Translations under genes and position numbers: made by a program
Part shown: one piece after another, positions 23,195 to 49,884 of the stretch
Numbering within the stretch: the stretch's first letter is position 1
How the letters are laid out: each line of letters begins with the position of its first letter
Notes under the pieces: generated by a model
The model's database searches: none
The model's input: the letters and a program-made list of their open reading frames with translations, nothing else
Told to the model about the DNA's origin: nothing
DNA from: Flaccisagitta enflata
Lineage: Eukaryota > Chaetognatha > Sagittoidea > Aphragmophora
Direction: 5' to 3'
NCBI GenBank assembly: GCA_965153355.1
Contig: OZ231128.1
Span: forward strand, 25,792,001-25,856,000
Length of the DNA: 64,000 nucleotides

Positions 23195-23493
23195 ATCTAA
23201 CAAATAAAAAAAATTCAGTGACTGAAGATAAAAGCATGGTGAGAAATGACCAATGCTTACGACTTTTTTCCTCACGGCGACAGCCGCCATTACTGGTAGG
23301 TTAGAGTGATGTGCTTGTTGGGGGCCCCAAATTAGCCACTGCGTAGGTGAATTAGGGCGGGTTTGGGAGGTTTGGTGATAGGTTGGAGTGATATGCTTGA
23401 TAGCGGGGCCCCAAATTTGCCACTGTGCAACGGATAAGTCAAAATCAGTTTAGCTTTATTTGCATGGCAGAAAGTTTTTGATCATGTGAAAAT
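23195..23493. repeat. Dispersed repeat shared with 55980-56080 (inverted)
   Basis: CCTCACGGCGACAGCCGCCA (23271-23290) with its upstream GAAGATAAAAGCATGGTGAG matches, in inverse orientation, GGCGGCTATCGCCGTGAGG and surroundings at about 55990. Repeat class unknown. Confidence 0.6.
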
Positions 23494-23813
23494 CAGGCCT
23501 GTATATTCTTGAGTCTCCCCCCCCCCCCCGTGGGGGGGAAAAAATCAAAGGGTCTGGAGATCGGGAAGGAAATCAAAATGGGAAAAAAGAGAAAAAAAGG
23601 AATTTTGGGGAATATATAACTTTTTACAGTATCACATCATAAATACAATTAGTAAAACACAATCTAACACTATTTAAACCTTAACTACATAGTTTTATTG
23701 CTATATGGGGAAGAAAATCATGGATATAAAAATGAGATGCGACGCATCGCGGGGAAGAAAATCAAAGGCAGGGGGGGAAAAAATCAAAAGCCACTCAAGA
23801 ATATACGCCCCTG
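23494..23813. mobile_element. hAT-like MITE, copy 3
   Basis: Inverted relative to copies 1 and 2. It starts CAGGCCTGTATATTCTTGAG and ends AAGAATATACGCCCCTG. The target duplication GTGAAAAT is perfect on both sides (23486-23493 and 23814-23821): 8 bp, as for hAT superfamily elements. Confidence 0.93.
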
Positions 23814-24009
23814 GTGAAAATGGCTTTGCTATCTTTAAACTTGAAAATGAAATACTTAAGAATAAAGGATAATTGTAGCATTTTTTATGTGCTTTCAATA
23901 CTTTAATGCAAGTAGGTATGTTAATTTCATTTGCTACAGATTTGTTTCGATCAAGATTGTCACATTTCAAGAAATGATCGACAGATTTTGCAAATGCAAT
24001 ATTTACTAC

Positions 24010-38333
<14,324 letters not shown>

Positions 38334-40018
38334 TTAAGACATTTAAAGAAATAAAAAAGGAAATCATCAACATCCAGCAAATACTCAGCGGAATAACTAG
38401 GCTGGCCATTTAAAGGGGGCCTTCTATGACTAGGCCATGAATTCAAGCCACAAACGGATGTTGTCTAGGACTTGCTTTTCGGTTCTACTACCTGCAGACC
38501 GACCTACCGACCGACCGACAGCTTATTACACTTGTATACGACGCACTGAAACTTAAGATAGAGGAATTTACCTGTAGGACAAACTAACCAATCGCATTAG
38601 CATTTCTATTTTGATTACTACCTGCTTTATTTTTTTCAAACTTAGTATGTCTAATCATATAAAAGAAATGATCTAATAATTAATATAGCCAAATGGTAAA
38701 ATGGGAGATAGGAATGAAGGAAATTCGACCATGAAAATATGAAAAGGTGAAAAAATTAGTAACAATCGAATTTCTTCAGCTCACACAGAATTCAAAATTT
38801 GCATATGAAATCAAAATATCCACGAAATAAGAACATAGCGCGCTCAGTAACGGAGTTAGGGATCGCGTTATGTTCTTATTTTGTTGAGATTTTGAATTTC
38901 TATGCAAATTTGGAATTGTGTTTGAGTTATGGTATAGTAACAAATTGACATTTCCACTGCATTTTGTCAAGTTTTTCGACCATAAAATTTGTGATTCAAG
39001 ACTTGAACTGAATTTTTAAAACCAATACATGCAAAGTTTATCTATTTACATGTTAACAAATAACACCAAAGCAAAAGATTTTGTCATACTTGATTTTATA
39101 AAAATCATGATTCATTTGGCTTTGGTAGCTTATTCTATGCTAATTTTCAGTGCGTCATACGCCTTTAGTTGGGTGGACGCGACTATTTAGTACATTGACT
39201 CGTGTCTCGTGTGACTAATGACGGTACATTTGGGAGCCTCTGGCGGTAATATTTATTTGAAATCTGATTCAGTCATTAACAAGAATGAAGAAATGGTCTT
39301 TTCATGTTTTATCTCTGCCGAAGATTGATGGCAATCAACAACCTCTGATGTAGGGAAAAAAAGCTCATCAGAGTAGAGTCTGAAACATGTCTAACCGGGA
39401 TGATTTCAGCGGTCTGTTTCAATGGGTTGACCATGGTCGTTTTTGGCCATCTTAGGCTCAAATGATGTAGAATTTTATTTTCTATAACTACATAGAAATA
39501 AAGCTGACATTAAGACGGTTTGGATCATGTTAAATCTGTATAAAAAAGCGCTTTTTCGAAGATATCTAACAAGCGATAAACGCGAGGGGAAAAGTAGACT
39601 CCAGGTGTGCAGAAAGGATGGGCGCTATGTTTGTTTATTTTTAATTCCGACCAAAAAAAATGTTAACAATGCCTTTTATGGCTGTAAAACGATCAATAAT
39701 TGCCAGTAGAACAATATTGTATATTTTTTTTTCGGTAAAAATATCAGTATCAATACACCACAAAAAAACGAAGTTTTCTAAGGACTGTTGTGCCTAAGTT
39801 CTTGAGAGGCGGGGATTTGCCCGCGGTCAGCCTTATGCACCGTGACATGAGGTTTTCAGATCTGTTTTCAGATCTTTTCTAATGTAACCCGCGGCAACCC
39901 GGCGGGTCATTAAGTGGGAGGTGGTAGAGCAGTTAGAATGATGATTTAAAAGATCATGTGCAGCGCAGGAGCGTCAGAGCGTAGCATTAGACACTTGCAA
40001 AGAATATGTCACATCCAA
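38334..40018. other. Intergenic region upstream of the kinesin gene
   Basis: Holds a HINE-like remnant (CAGACCGACCTACCGACCGA, 38496-38520) and a 155-bp foldback at about 38780-38935 (ACACAGAATTC...AAATAAGAACATA paired with TATGTTCTTATTT...GGAATTGTGT). The rest is unassigned. No promoter motif was identified. Confidence 0.5.
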
Positions 40019-40019
40019 T

Positions 40020-40186
40020 GTCTTCAGTGGCGGACTCGCGAATCTACACCTTGCCGTGTTGGTCCGTCAGTCCATCCATCAACTGTCCGTCCCTCCATAA
40101 CTTTACATTACATTTACTTTACAATTTTTACATTACTGCCCAACCATTCGCGATGGAGGTGCTGTGAATCCGGCCTTGTTAATTGC
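40020..40186 (-). mobile_element. HINE-like element, family A (diverged)
   Basis: GGCGGACTCGCGAATCTACACC end, GGTCCGTCAGTCCATCC run, internal CTGCCCAACCATTCGCGATG, and terminus GTGAATCCGGCCTTGTTAA. Confidence 0.75.
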
Positions 40187-40429
40187 TAACAATGATCATC
40201 ATTGCGCGGGGCCCTAGGCAGGGGCAGCGCTTATCTCCCACCTTGGCCTGTATTGACAAAAGGAAGGGGCAGATTTCAGTCCTTAGAAAGCTGATTTCAT
40301 GTCTCTTAGAAATGGATTGATATGAGGCTTTCTGGCCTGGTTGAACTGACATAGGGATATATGGACGGAAGAGGAAAAAGATCTACAGGCAGAATTTTGC
40401 CCGTGTTCTACAGATAGTGTTGCCCAAAA

Positions 40430-40748
40430 AATGGAGGAGAGAAAAAGAAAAGCCAGACAAAAAAAAAAAAAAAAAATAACAAAAAAAAAAATAACAAAAA
40501 AAAACAAAGACTTGGCGATAGACATGTCAGAGTTATGGAAGGACAGAGTGAAAGGCGAACAGACAGATAAAACGACCCCAAAGCAAACTAAAGAGTGTTT
40601 GATGGGATACGTAACATAGCCAGGGCTGAAAAGTGCCAAAAAAATCGATTTTTAAGGAAGCGTGACGGACATACGGACCAACAGAGGGACGAACCAACAG
40701 ACAGACCCTCTTATAAAGATGCATTTCTGACGGACGCATCTAAAAACA
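40430..40748 (+). mobile_element. HINE-like family D right end, preceded by A-rich tract
   Basis: A-rich tract at 40459-40508. Then GACGGACATACGGACC, CCCTCTTATAAAGATGCATT and hairpin arms GATGC / GCATC with CTAAAAA at 40748. The 5' half of the element is not recognisable. Confidence 0.6.
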
Positions 40749-40939
40749 GAAAAAGAATGAGAAAAGGAAACAAAGGAAGAAAGGGATTAAGGAAGGAAAG
40801 AAAGAAAAGAAGAGAAAAAATGAAAAGAGAAGAAAACAAAGAAAAGAAAAAAAGAAAGTAAGAAAGCAAGAAAGAAAATAGTTGCAAAAGTAGTACAGAC
40901 GAAAGTGAAATACAAGAAGTTAACCCCCCAAAAACTGTA

Positions 40940-41136
40940 GCACCCCCCCTACAGCTTCAACCACTAAATGAAGAAAGACATATAAGATGGAATGGCAGCG
41001 ATACCCATGCCCTGCCTAAATTGAGGAAAAGAGCAGGACAGCGGCCTAAAAGGGGCCAATTATCTATGCTTTCACACATGATAAAACTTCTCCTCATCCT
41101 CCTCATCCTTGGGACTTTGGGATTTTGGCCTTCAGG
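40940..41136. mobile_element. Family F element, left part
   Basis: GGCCAATTATCTATGCTTTC with ACACATGATAAAACTTCTCC and the start of the GGCCTTCAGG core. It is continued at 42532-42690 after a hAT-like insertion. Confidence 0.75.
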
Positions 41137-42531
41137 CAGGCCTGAAATTAGGATTTTTTCTGAGCGTGCACGCCGGGCACGCCCCCCAAAATTATAGCGA
41201 GCCCGACAGGAAAAGAGCGTGCCCGGTTGAAGTATTAATTTTACCATGTACTTCTAACTCAATGACTCAATATTTTTTTGGAAACCTTCAAAAGAGATAG
41301 AGATAGCTACTAGTAGAATAACTGCAACATTCTTAATTTTGGAGCGTTTTGAAGCCTGGGTTACAAAAAAACTAGGTTCCCATAGCACATTTACTCGTTC
41401 ATTCATTCATTCATTCACTCAACCATTCATTAGAAACATTCACTCATCAAAAACGATCATTCATACATTCGTGACACGCACATACGTAATGGCAATAAAT
41501 GGCCCTTGTTTTTTTCAGTTGAAAAAAAAAAATAACATCAATTCATCAAATGAGGGTGAAATTTCAAACTTTTAAACGCAGAGGAAAAGGCAAAGAATAG
41601 GGCAAATAACAGGTCTCACATAATTAGGCGGAAAAGTGAAATGATCAATATAGATAGTAAAAATGCCCTCAGCATGATGAAATTTGACATGGAGATAGCT
41701 AAGACCCAGTATTTTGACGTAGCAAAGCAATGTTGGCGACTTTCTTGCATGTAGGGCGAGATGGAGGGTATTTTACCGAAAGTGAGCTGTCAGATTTTTG
41801 CTGATTTTTATGGAAAAAATGTAGCAAGGTTGAACACGTTTACTGTCCATCATTTTTAGAAGATGGAATGCAAAAAAATCGCCATTTATCGTGTAATTCA
41901 ATTGATGGATGCAGGAAAGTCAGTCACGCAGACAAAAAGCAGCGTATGTTGACAGCATTTGGGGAATTGAAGGTGAAGTCGAGCATAAACAATAAGGAGA
42001 AAGTGTTAATCCCAAATTTGTTTACCTTTGACTCAGCAGCATATTTACGTTCATTAGGGGATAGCCATTTCCTTTTTTGGGCATTTTTCGCATTATGTTG
42101 ATAAAATGAACCTAAATTGGTGATATTCATCTCTTGGATTGATTATATTTCCATTTTTAACGCTCTTTTCAACGAGTTTTCATCTCTTTCCGCCTAATTT
42201 TGTGAGACCTGTTACATGCGCTTTACAATTCATGAATGAGTAAATGAATGAGTGAATGAGTGAATGAATGAATGAATGAATGAATGAATGAATGAATGAA
42301 TGAATGAATGAAATATGAATGATTGTTCAAAGGAATGAAAACGGGAGTGAAAAAAGAATGCTAAGAACGCCCATTTGGTTTTTTTTTTTTTTTTTTTTAT
42401 GAAAGTGTGACAGATCAAATAAATGAGAGAGACAAGAGCGTGCACGTCGGGCACGCAGCTAGTAAAAGCTGCGTGCCCGACAGCCAAACTGCATGCACCG
42501 GGCACGCGGGCACGCTCTATTTTCAGGCCTG
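41137..42531. mobile_element. hAT-like element, second family, 1.4 kb
   Basis: The ends CAGGCCTGAAATTAGG and CTATTTTCAGGCCTG are flanked by a perfect 8-bp duplication, CCTTCAGG (41129-41136 and 42532-42539). It has the same GTGCACGCCGGGCACGC subterminal motifs as 14514-15235. The interior has ATTC and GAAT repeats (41396-41430, 42232-42312) and a nested 604-bp TA MITE. No transposase seen. Confidence 0.93.
41609..42212. mobile_element. TA-flanked MITE, 604 bp, nested
   Basis: The inverted ends ACAGGTCTCACATAATTAGG and CCTAATTTTGTGAGACCTGT are flanked by TA. Overlapping frames at 41868-42101 and 41924-42130 have no motif and fall inside the element's inverted arms. Confidence 0.85.
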
Positions 42532-42690
42532 CCTTCAGGCTGAAATTTAGCCTTTAAAGGCCTTCAGGCCTCGGTTTGGATATTGAGGCCAAGTGGAGGG
42601 GGGGTAGGGTACAAAGAAGGAGGAAGAGAAATGTCCTCATGTGTGAAAGCATGGGTCATCGGTCCCTTCGGGGCCACCACCATAAAAGTA
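42532..42690. mobile_element. Family F element, right part
   Basis: GGCCTTCAGGCC core, then GAGAAATGTCCTCATGTGTG, AAAGCATGGGTCATCGGTCC and CTTCGGGGCCACCACC. Inverted relative to 40940-41136, so the hAT element split one foldback. Confidence 0.75.
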
Positions 42691-42715
42691 AGAAAGGGAG
42701 GAAGATGAAAAGAAA

Positions 42716-42726
42716 GAAAAAAAGAG

Positions 42727-42781
<55 letters not shown>

Positions 42782-42785
42782 AGGA

Positions 42786-42822
<37 letters not shown>
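42716..42822. repeat. GAAA tetranucleotide array
   Basis: AAAG repeat with one GGAAAG interruption. Confidence 0.95.
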
Positions 42823-44010
42823 CTCAAGGTTTTAGATTTGTGGCTTTTGCCTGCCGCCATTGACCAAGGTCTTGAGAAGAAGTCGAATGGAAAATGAGAA
42901 TGGAGTCGCATTTTCTCACATTTGTCACCTAGCTCAGTCATTGATTGAACAAAGTGACTTTTTTAACCATTACGCTTCTGATCTTCCAAAATGTTCTATT
43001 AATGTTGGAAAACGTTTTTAACAAAGAATTTTAAAACTTTTTAGCACTATTTCTAACATTATTGAACAAATATTAAGGCTTGCAGAAAAATATCGATATT
43101 CAGCAATTCTTAGGGCCTGTTAAGCATGGCAAAAAATGAGCTAGATAGTCGATTATTGGTCTCGATGGTCTTCTAACATCAAGTACTGACCAATTCCAAA
43201 AAAAAAATCGGATGAATTCAATTATGCAAATTAGGCTTTCACCCCTCTAATCAGAGTGACGATTCATATGATGATGTAAATGTTATAAAGGCTAGTTGAA
43301 TTTGTGAACTTGAATGTAATCATCATAAAGGAGAAAAAAATATTTTTAGTACCCTAGGCACTTGGGTTTGTATAAATGACATCACATGTATTTTGTGAAC
43401 ACTTAAGCACTTAGCAGTTTAGAGCTTTTTCGATTTTCTGATTTTTAAACCCACTAAAAAAGATTTAAGTCTTTAACTACATCCCTACTATTTACCCTTG
43501 GTGAGTGAAATACTCTCAACAGCTCTTGCTTGAGCGACTGTCCAGACCGCGATCGAAAGTCACGTCCCTCTTCACTCCCTAATTTCTTCACTAAGTCATC
43601 ATTTTTTCTGTCTTCCCCTCGTTAACCCGTCAATTCTTATGAGCTTCAAATTATGGCACGGGCCTATCAATCAAAGCTAGACACAGTAACGACATTGAGA
43701 TGAAATTTTCTCATACGAAGCATTATTGATGCGAGATAGGGGGCAAAAGTTGCATGAAGATAGTTCACATATCAATTTTGTAAGAATGTTGCTCCTAAAA
43801 AAATAAAGCTTTAATTACCAGAATGGTCCCATTTTAAAGAGTTTAAACAAATATTTGAAATAAGATCATTGTAGCATTGCTTGTTTAGGTGAAATATTCT
43901 TTATAAGTTAATACTTGTTTTCAGATGTTGATATATTTTTTAGCAAGATAGCAACTGTATATAGAGAAACATTTCAGACCGTATTCAATTACATTTACTA
44001 ATGCGGATGA
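42823..44010. other. AT-rich intergenic spacer
   Basis: No gene, repeat family or RNA recognised in about 1.2 kb. Confidence 0.5.
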
Positions 44011-44012
44011 TA

Positions 44013-44607
44013 ACCATAAGTGCAATAAAAATGGCCGATTTTTCAACAGCTTTGAGCACAGGTTTTTGGTCAAAAGATTCTTGGGACCATCCTAAAATTC
44101 ATGTATTGTAGAAACATATCAAAATTATCTTTCATTTGAGTCCATGCAGCAAATTTTTTCTCAATTCTTTTAGAAAATATGACAGATTAAGGGCTAACAA
44201 CTAAATTGCCATCTCATGAAAAAAGGGCCAAATTTTCTCACTCGGATTTTCTGAAATGTTTTAGATGAGTAAAAATGATAGAAGAACTTTATCGATTTCG
44301 ATGAAATTTTAGGGGCTAGTTGACCTGTATTTGCCCCAATATCAATTCAATTTTTATCAATATCGGGCAATGTCTTCTGTGATTTTTTATGGAACTTTGT
44401 AAAGATACCATGGGCAGTTTCAAAATTAAGCGGTTTTGCTAATCTTACTCTCATTTGCATATTCATTGAGTTAGTGGTCCCACAAAAGTTTCAAATGAAA
44501 GATCTTTTGAAGGGCTTTCAAGGTGTCATGAATTTTGCTATGTTCAGATGAATTTTTGATCCTCTACAGACCTTTCAAAAATCGGCCATTTTTATTGCAC
44601 TTATGGT
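44013..44607. mobile_element. TA-flanked MITE, 595 bp (copy 2, inverted)
   Basis: Second copy of the MITE at 30627-31220, in opposite orientation, with the same ACCATAAGTGCAATAAAAAT termini and TA on both sides. Few differences are visible along its length. Confidence 0.95.
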
Positions 44608-44693
44608 TAACTTATACTTTTCCGAGTTTAGGAACCATCACCTTGTTCTTTTTTCAATGGGAGTGTCAAATAGCTAAATTGAGTGATTTTATA

Positions 44694-45301
44694 CAGTACC
44701 TTCCAAGCAAACCCGTTTAAAACTGGAGGATTAATTTTTGTTACTTTAATTTCATTTCCCAAACTTCATTTTTTGCATCGAACTTAATTAAAAGATATTT
44801 AATTCCTTGAACATATTGGGCTGTCAAAAAAAATAACTCATGAAATCAAAGTGCATGAAGACATTAATATTGAGTGTTCTAACCCAGACTATTGGATTTG
44901 GCAGAAAATTTTACCTATCCTAGACTACAAGAACAGCTCAGTCAGACAATTATTTCAGATTTTATGGCCATTTAAAGTTTTTAAGGACAATTGTCCTAAA
45001 TTATTTTGAGACAATTGTCCTTAAAAACTTTAAATGGCTGTAAAATCTGAAATAATTGTCTGACTGAGCTGTTCTTGTAGTCTAGGACAGGTAAAATTTT
45101 CTGCCAAATCCAATGGTCTGGGTTAGAACACTCAATATTGATGTCTTCATGCTCTTTGATTTCACGAGTTATTTGACAGCCAAACATGTTTAAGGAATTA
45201 AGTATTTTTTAATTAAGTTATGTACAAAAAATGAAGTTTGGGAAATGAAATTAACAAAAATTAATCCTCCAGTTTTAGCCGGGTTTGCTCGGAAGGTACT
45301 G
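44694..45301. mobile_element. Near-perfect foldback MITE, 608 bp, TA-flanked
   Basis: The left arm (44694-44995) and right arm (45010-45301) are reverse complements over almost their whole length, leaving a loop of about 14 nt (CTAAATTATTTTGA). The ends are CAGTACCTTCCAAGCAAACC and GGTTTGCTCGGAAGGTACTG in near form, with TA on both sides. Its termini resemble those of 12008-12604. Confidence 0.95.
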
Positions 45302-45473
45302 TATCTTGAAGGCAGTTTTGCGCAAATGCAATGAAATCCCACTGCATGAATAAAAGTCTCGAGCGTCGTTTTATGTGATTTAGTCATTGAGTGAGTCGTT
45401 AATGAACTGACTACATCCTAAAAGTGATAGGGGTTGGCGATTTGGGGAATGGACGATCGCTGGCTTTGCCTCT

Positions 45474-45753
45474 TTTTAGTTGCGGACACGCAACTCTATA
45501 AGAGGCTTTGTCCGTCCGTTGGTCCGTCGGTCCGTCGGTCCGTCGGTCTGTTGGTCCGTCGGTCCGTCGGTCCGTCACGCTCGAGTTGAAAACGCGAAAA
45601 AACGCGTATTTATGATGCTGCAGTTGGTATTGTTTGTGTGTTAGTGTGTTGGAGGGGAGTTGGGGGTGTGGTTGGGGTGAGGCTGGGGAGTGGGGATTGG
45701 ATGCCCCTGCCCACCCGTCCGCAACGATATTGTGATCTCGCGTCACTTGTTTT
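45474..45753 (-). mobile_element. HINE-like element, family B (complete reference copy)
   Basis: Left (3') end TTTTTAGTTGCGGACACGCA with perfect hairpin GTTGCG-GACA-CGCAAC (45479-45494), then CTCTATAAGAGGCTTTG, a CCGTCGGT array (45515-45585), CACGCTCGAGTTGAAAACGC, a G-rich spacer, and the 5' block GCCCCTGCCCACCCGTCCGC with AACGATATTGTGAT and CGTCACTTGTTTT. Confidence 0.95.
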
Positions 45754-46039
45754 ACTTTGCATGACTGTCTCTGAGTCTATCTGTCCATCTCTATGCTCCT
45801 CTGTTTCAAACGGTTTCAAACGATCGAACCCCGAAATGACGAATGTTAAGGGGCTAATAAATTTTGTCTGCCACAGGCGGATTTTTGCTATTGCCAATTT
45901 AGAAGTTTAAAGAAATTGACATAAACTGATTACATTTTTTATTGGTTAGGGGCGGCTTTTTGTTACTATCGGATCCGTTATATCGTGATGTAACTGTATC
46001 TCTTTTTTGGTCACCGACATCATCTCCGTTATTGTCCAC
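45754..46039. other. Spacer, no gene seen
   Basis: Mixed sequence without a supported feature. Confidence 0.4.
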
Positions 46040-46355
46040 CATAGTCCACCAAAGTCAACGACATCGTCATCGTCTTCGCAATACATTTCATTTGTCGAGA
46101 TATCGTCATTATGGTCGCCGTCGCGTCACCGTCATATTCAACATACAGTTAAAATATCCCATCTCCGTCCATCGCCCATGTTGTCATCACCGTTGTCCTC
46201 ACCGTCACCGTCATGAGTCGTTGTCATGACTTCCATCGTCATCACCTTCGTCACCGTCATGGTCCTCACCGTCATCTTCATCGTCATCACCTTCGTCACC
46301 GTCATCGTCGTCACCGCATCGTCGTCACCGTCATCTTCATCGTCACCCTCGCCAG
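46040..46355. repeat. GTCATC/GTCACC short-period repeat
   Basis: Imperfect hexamer-type repeat (CACCGTCATCGTCATCACC). His/Arg- and Ser-rich frames are its translations. Confidence 0.85.
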
Positions 46356-46403
46356 TCGACCTAATTTGAACTCAAAAGAAAATCACCGCCATTAATCACA
46401 AAC

Positions 46404-46565
46404 ATGACGAATGAAGAGACTAATCAATACATTCGAGAATTTTTAGGCGATTCATCATCAAAATTGTTTATTTGCCTCGAAAAACAAAAGTCTGAACGTC
46501 GACGATTTTTGAAGGATATTGGAAGTCCCGGGCTAAACGTGTACACAACAACGTTTGGTCGTTGA
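46404..46565 (+). CDS. Small hypothetical ORF, 53 residues
   Basis: ATG to TGA: begins MTNEETNQYIREFLGDSSSK and ends VYTTTFGR. Mixed amino acid composition, free of simple repeat, with alternating charged and hydrophobic residues. No family recognised. It could be a first exon, because a GTGTAC potential donor occurs within it. No promoter evidence. Confidence 0.25.
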   Translation: MTNEETNQYIREFLGDSSSKLFICLEKQKSERRRFLKDIGSPGLNVYTTTFGR

Positions 46566-47900
46566 AAGTGACCACCCATGGCCCGCCTCGGCTCATGGCC
46601 CGTTTGGTTTGGTTTGGTTATGAAGATGACCCAATTTTCGCGATGCATGTCGAAGGGATATGTCAGAGCACTTCGATGTCGCACTTGCCAGTTGCCACAG
46701 AGCATGACAATTAGACAGCTGATATAGCGAAAATTCCTACTATGCCGTTTTCGCAGTTTTTTTTTGTAAACCCAATCGAAGCATTTTCCGTTTCATTGTC
46801 AAATTTCTACGGGCCCAGTCTTTTTCCCATTAGAATCAAAGAAGATATTTTGAAAGGAAAGAGTACTTTCAAAAAATCATCAATTCAGATGCTTATCTTT
46901 GATATGAAGGGAAATAATGAATTATGAATGCTGCTTAGAATGTGTTCTTGATTAATTCTGTCGTAGCGATGCAAGGACATGCTAAAGATAATTGCGTTTA
47001 AAGAGCAGGATTGCACTCTTTTAATTGAATTGTCAAAACCGCCGACTGTTCTGGGAATTGGTTATCGCGCTAAATGATCAAAATCATTATAACTGAGTCG
47101 CAGTAGATATTTGACGAAACATGACAAAACAAATCACGAACAACGACTTGTACTGCCAATTGTTCCTTACACGGATTGTAGTAATTCTGACTTATGAAGG
47201 TTTTTGGTTACACGCCGTATTTTTTATAAGACCACATTTTTTTGAAGTGACGCTCAGCGTTCTTATTTTCAAGCCAATTTTCAGGCTCAAACGTTCTTAA
47301 CTTGTTGTTATTTTTGCAGCATGGAAGATTCATTATCTTAGTGGCTAGCTATTCATGATAAAGAAAAAAGATATATTTCATTCTCAGTCCATACAAAATT
47401 TTGTTTTTGTAATTTATGAAATCAAAAAATTGTAAATGATAGAGGTAACTGGTTAGATTTTTTAGGTTGGAGTATTCTTTTCCTTAAAAATCATATCAAA
47501 GCGTACTTTGGAATATATCCATGCCAAAATATGAGCCTTAGGATGTTCTTATTTTTTTTCACTAAATCTGAGGCTGATGTTCCTATAAATAGAGTTCTTA
47601 GACAAAATACAGCGTGTAGTTCTTCCCTTCTTTACGAATTTTAGCCTTGTAACTGAGTCGGTTTAACTACGGCAAAAAGAAAAAAAAAGCGACTACTTGT
47701 TTGTCAGCGTTTCACATCCAAGCAATGAGAAAAACATAGCAAAATCCATGACCATTTTTAAGCTCTGCGAAAGATCTTTCAAATGAGACCTTGCTGAATT
47801 TCCTAGCTCTATCCGTTTAGAAATGGCATTAAGAAGAAGACAGGTGGTCAAGAATTTGGAAATTCACAACGTGATTTTCATGGGTTGTCTTTATTCTGAG
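46566..47900. other. AT-rich spacer, no gene seen
   Basis: No repeat family or gene recognised. Frames at 46424-46705 (minus) and 46742-46927 (plus) lack motifs. Confidence 0.45.
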
Positions 47901-47904
47901 TTAT

Positions 47905-48008
47905 TAACTAAACGGTTTGTTTCGGTCGGTCAGTCCGTCCGTCCGTCAGCCAGTCTGCCCCTGCCCACCCGCATGCAACTTGGGTAGCTGTGTATCCGGC
48001 CCTATTAT
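47905..48008 (-). mobile_element. HINE-like family A, 5' half only
   Basis: CGGTCGGTCAGTCCGTCC run, CTGCCCCTGCCCACCCGCAT, GCAACTTGGGTAGCTGTGTA and TCCGGCCCTATTA. The hairpin end is missing. Confidence 0.75.
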
Positions 48009-48043
48009 TTTCAGAAACCAGTACAACAGTAAACCAATCAAAT

Positions 48044-48222
48044 AACCTTTTTAGATGCGTCATCGCATATTCTACATATGAAAGTCTGTCCATCCATCGG
48101 TCGGTCGGTCCGTCCATCCGTTCGTTGGTCCGTCCGTCCGTTCGTCGGTCCGTCCTTTCGTCCGTTACGCCTATTCTGATATCACGCAGATGACGCATCG
48201 AGTTGCCCGCCTGGGCTTGTTT
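48044..48222 (-). mobile_element. HINE-like element, family D (complete)
   Basis: Left (3') end TTTTTAGATGCGTCATCGCA with hairpin GATGCG-TCAT-CGCATA (one outer mismatch), a CGGTCGGTCCGTCC array, and internal CAGATGACGCATCGAGTTGC (the subterminal copy of the stem), ending CCGCCTGGGCTTGTTT. Confidence 0.9.
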
Positions 48223-49122
48223 GTATCTATTCGCGTAGCATTCGAACCAACAATGGGAAATAGTTCGCTCAATCTATTTATGGTAAACGCATTTACCACA
48301 TCCGCAATCCGCGTATCCGTCCGCATACGTCTAGCTTTTTTTATGATAGAAGCAACAAGAGTTGATAAGATATTCATAAATGTTTGATGTAGGAAGTCCC
48401 TCAGTTTTTTTCCCTCGATTCTTGATCGAATGGAAAATCTGGCTGTATGCAATCTCGGTTGGTGGCGGCGTAGCACAACAAAGAAGGATTTTATATATTT
48501 ATCTTCTGGCAAATATATAAACTCAGATAACCTCTGGAAACGATTGACGGAAAAATGTGTTTTGCATTAAATCAACTCCGCGAATTAAAGAACAAGACCG
48601 AAATGGCGTAAACAAAGCGTCATCAAATTTCAATACTAAGCGGCTGTGTAATTTTGTTCATTTTTGATGATACTGAACCCCATTTTCACATGCGTCCTCG
48701 CATTGTTACAAGACGGTGTATCCGTCGGTTGGTAGGTAGGTCGGTCCATGGACAGGTGGTAGGTAGGCTTTGTGACCGTACATAAGGTGGGATAAAAATC
48801 TAGCTAAGATTTCTATCCGTTCTCCCAATTTTTCATTATCCGCATGTGTTCTTTTACTTAATTGACGATTCGCTAGCCTGCATTAAAGCCTGTCTCCGAT
48901 CGCCCTTGCCTGAGACTGTACAGTGCGTAATGTACGCAATAGATGCTACGCAAACAAACGTACATATCAAAGTTACCTAGGTGCATATCAAAGGTACATG
49001 TAGGATTGTAGGTGCATATCAAAGGTACATGCGTGCAAATCGAAGGTACGTGTGCACGTGAAGCCCGGAGCACCTATGATGTTCTCTCTTGACTCGATCG
49101 CTTTATCCCAGTGGCTTAAGGC

Positions 49123-49125
<3 letters not shown>
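48223..49125. other. Spacer with an AGGTAC... short repeat and HINE remnant
   Basis: A decayed D-like end (CACATGCGTCCTCGCATTGT with GGTAGGTAGGTCGGTCC, 48688-48760). A GCATATCAAAGGTACATG repeat occurs three to four times at 48960-49060. No gene recognised. Confidence 0.5.
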
Positions 49126-49192
<67 letters not shown>

Positions 49193-49220
49193 AGATTGAG
49201 ATTGAGAGAGAGAGAGATGG
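49126..49220. repeat. GA dinucleotide array
   Basis: GA repeat ending in TTGAGA units. A short TC array follows at 49388-49410. Confidence 0.95.
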
Positions 49221-49884
49221 AGAGAGATGGACGGACAGACAAACCAAGAGGCAGACAGACCGAATGGTCTCAACGTCATTAAAATGATGAGGTTTTTATC
49301 TTCTCTCTGACTCTGACGGCAATCATGGGTCGTGAGATTTCAATTATAAATGATGCACGAATTGAATAGAAGGAGGTACATGTACATCTCTCTCTCTCTC
49401 TCTCTCTCTCCCACTTGCTCTCGCTCTCTCAGATATTTGCAAGTCGTCAGGTTTGCGATAGTATTCCCTCAATAAACGAAAAAAGCCTTTAATCCTTTGC
49501 CAATGAGAGCAAAAAAAATAGGAAAAAAGTTAAAAGAATTTACATTTTACAGTAACCAATTACACTCCATTGACTATATTCAGAGTGAGTTTCTTTCCAA
49601 CCTCACATAACATTCTTTTTTTTCTTCATGAATTTCTTGATGGGTCAATATGAGACCATTTTACGTTCAAGGCTGATGTCATGATCTCGGAGACATGATC
49701 GCGAGTGAAATTTGACAGATTTGTCATGAAGTAAACTCAGGCCAAACTCAAGGCCAAATCTAAAAAAAAAAGACACTGAAGGAGAAAAAAAAACAACAAT
49801 AAGTGATAAGAAAAACAACAATAAGTGATAAGAAAAGCAAAGAAAAAAAACTAAAAAAGTCTCTCTCTCTCTCTCTCTTCCAAT
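49221..49884. other. Upstream region of the acetyltransferase gene
   Basis: About 660 bp without a gene. It ends in a short TC run (49861-49878) six bases before the start codon. No TATA-like element can be assigned with confidence. Confidence 0.4.
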
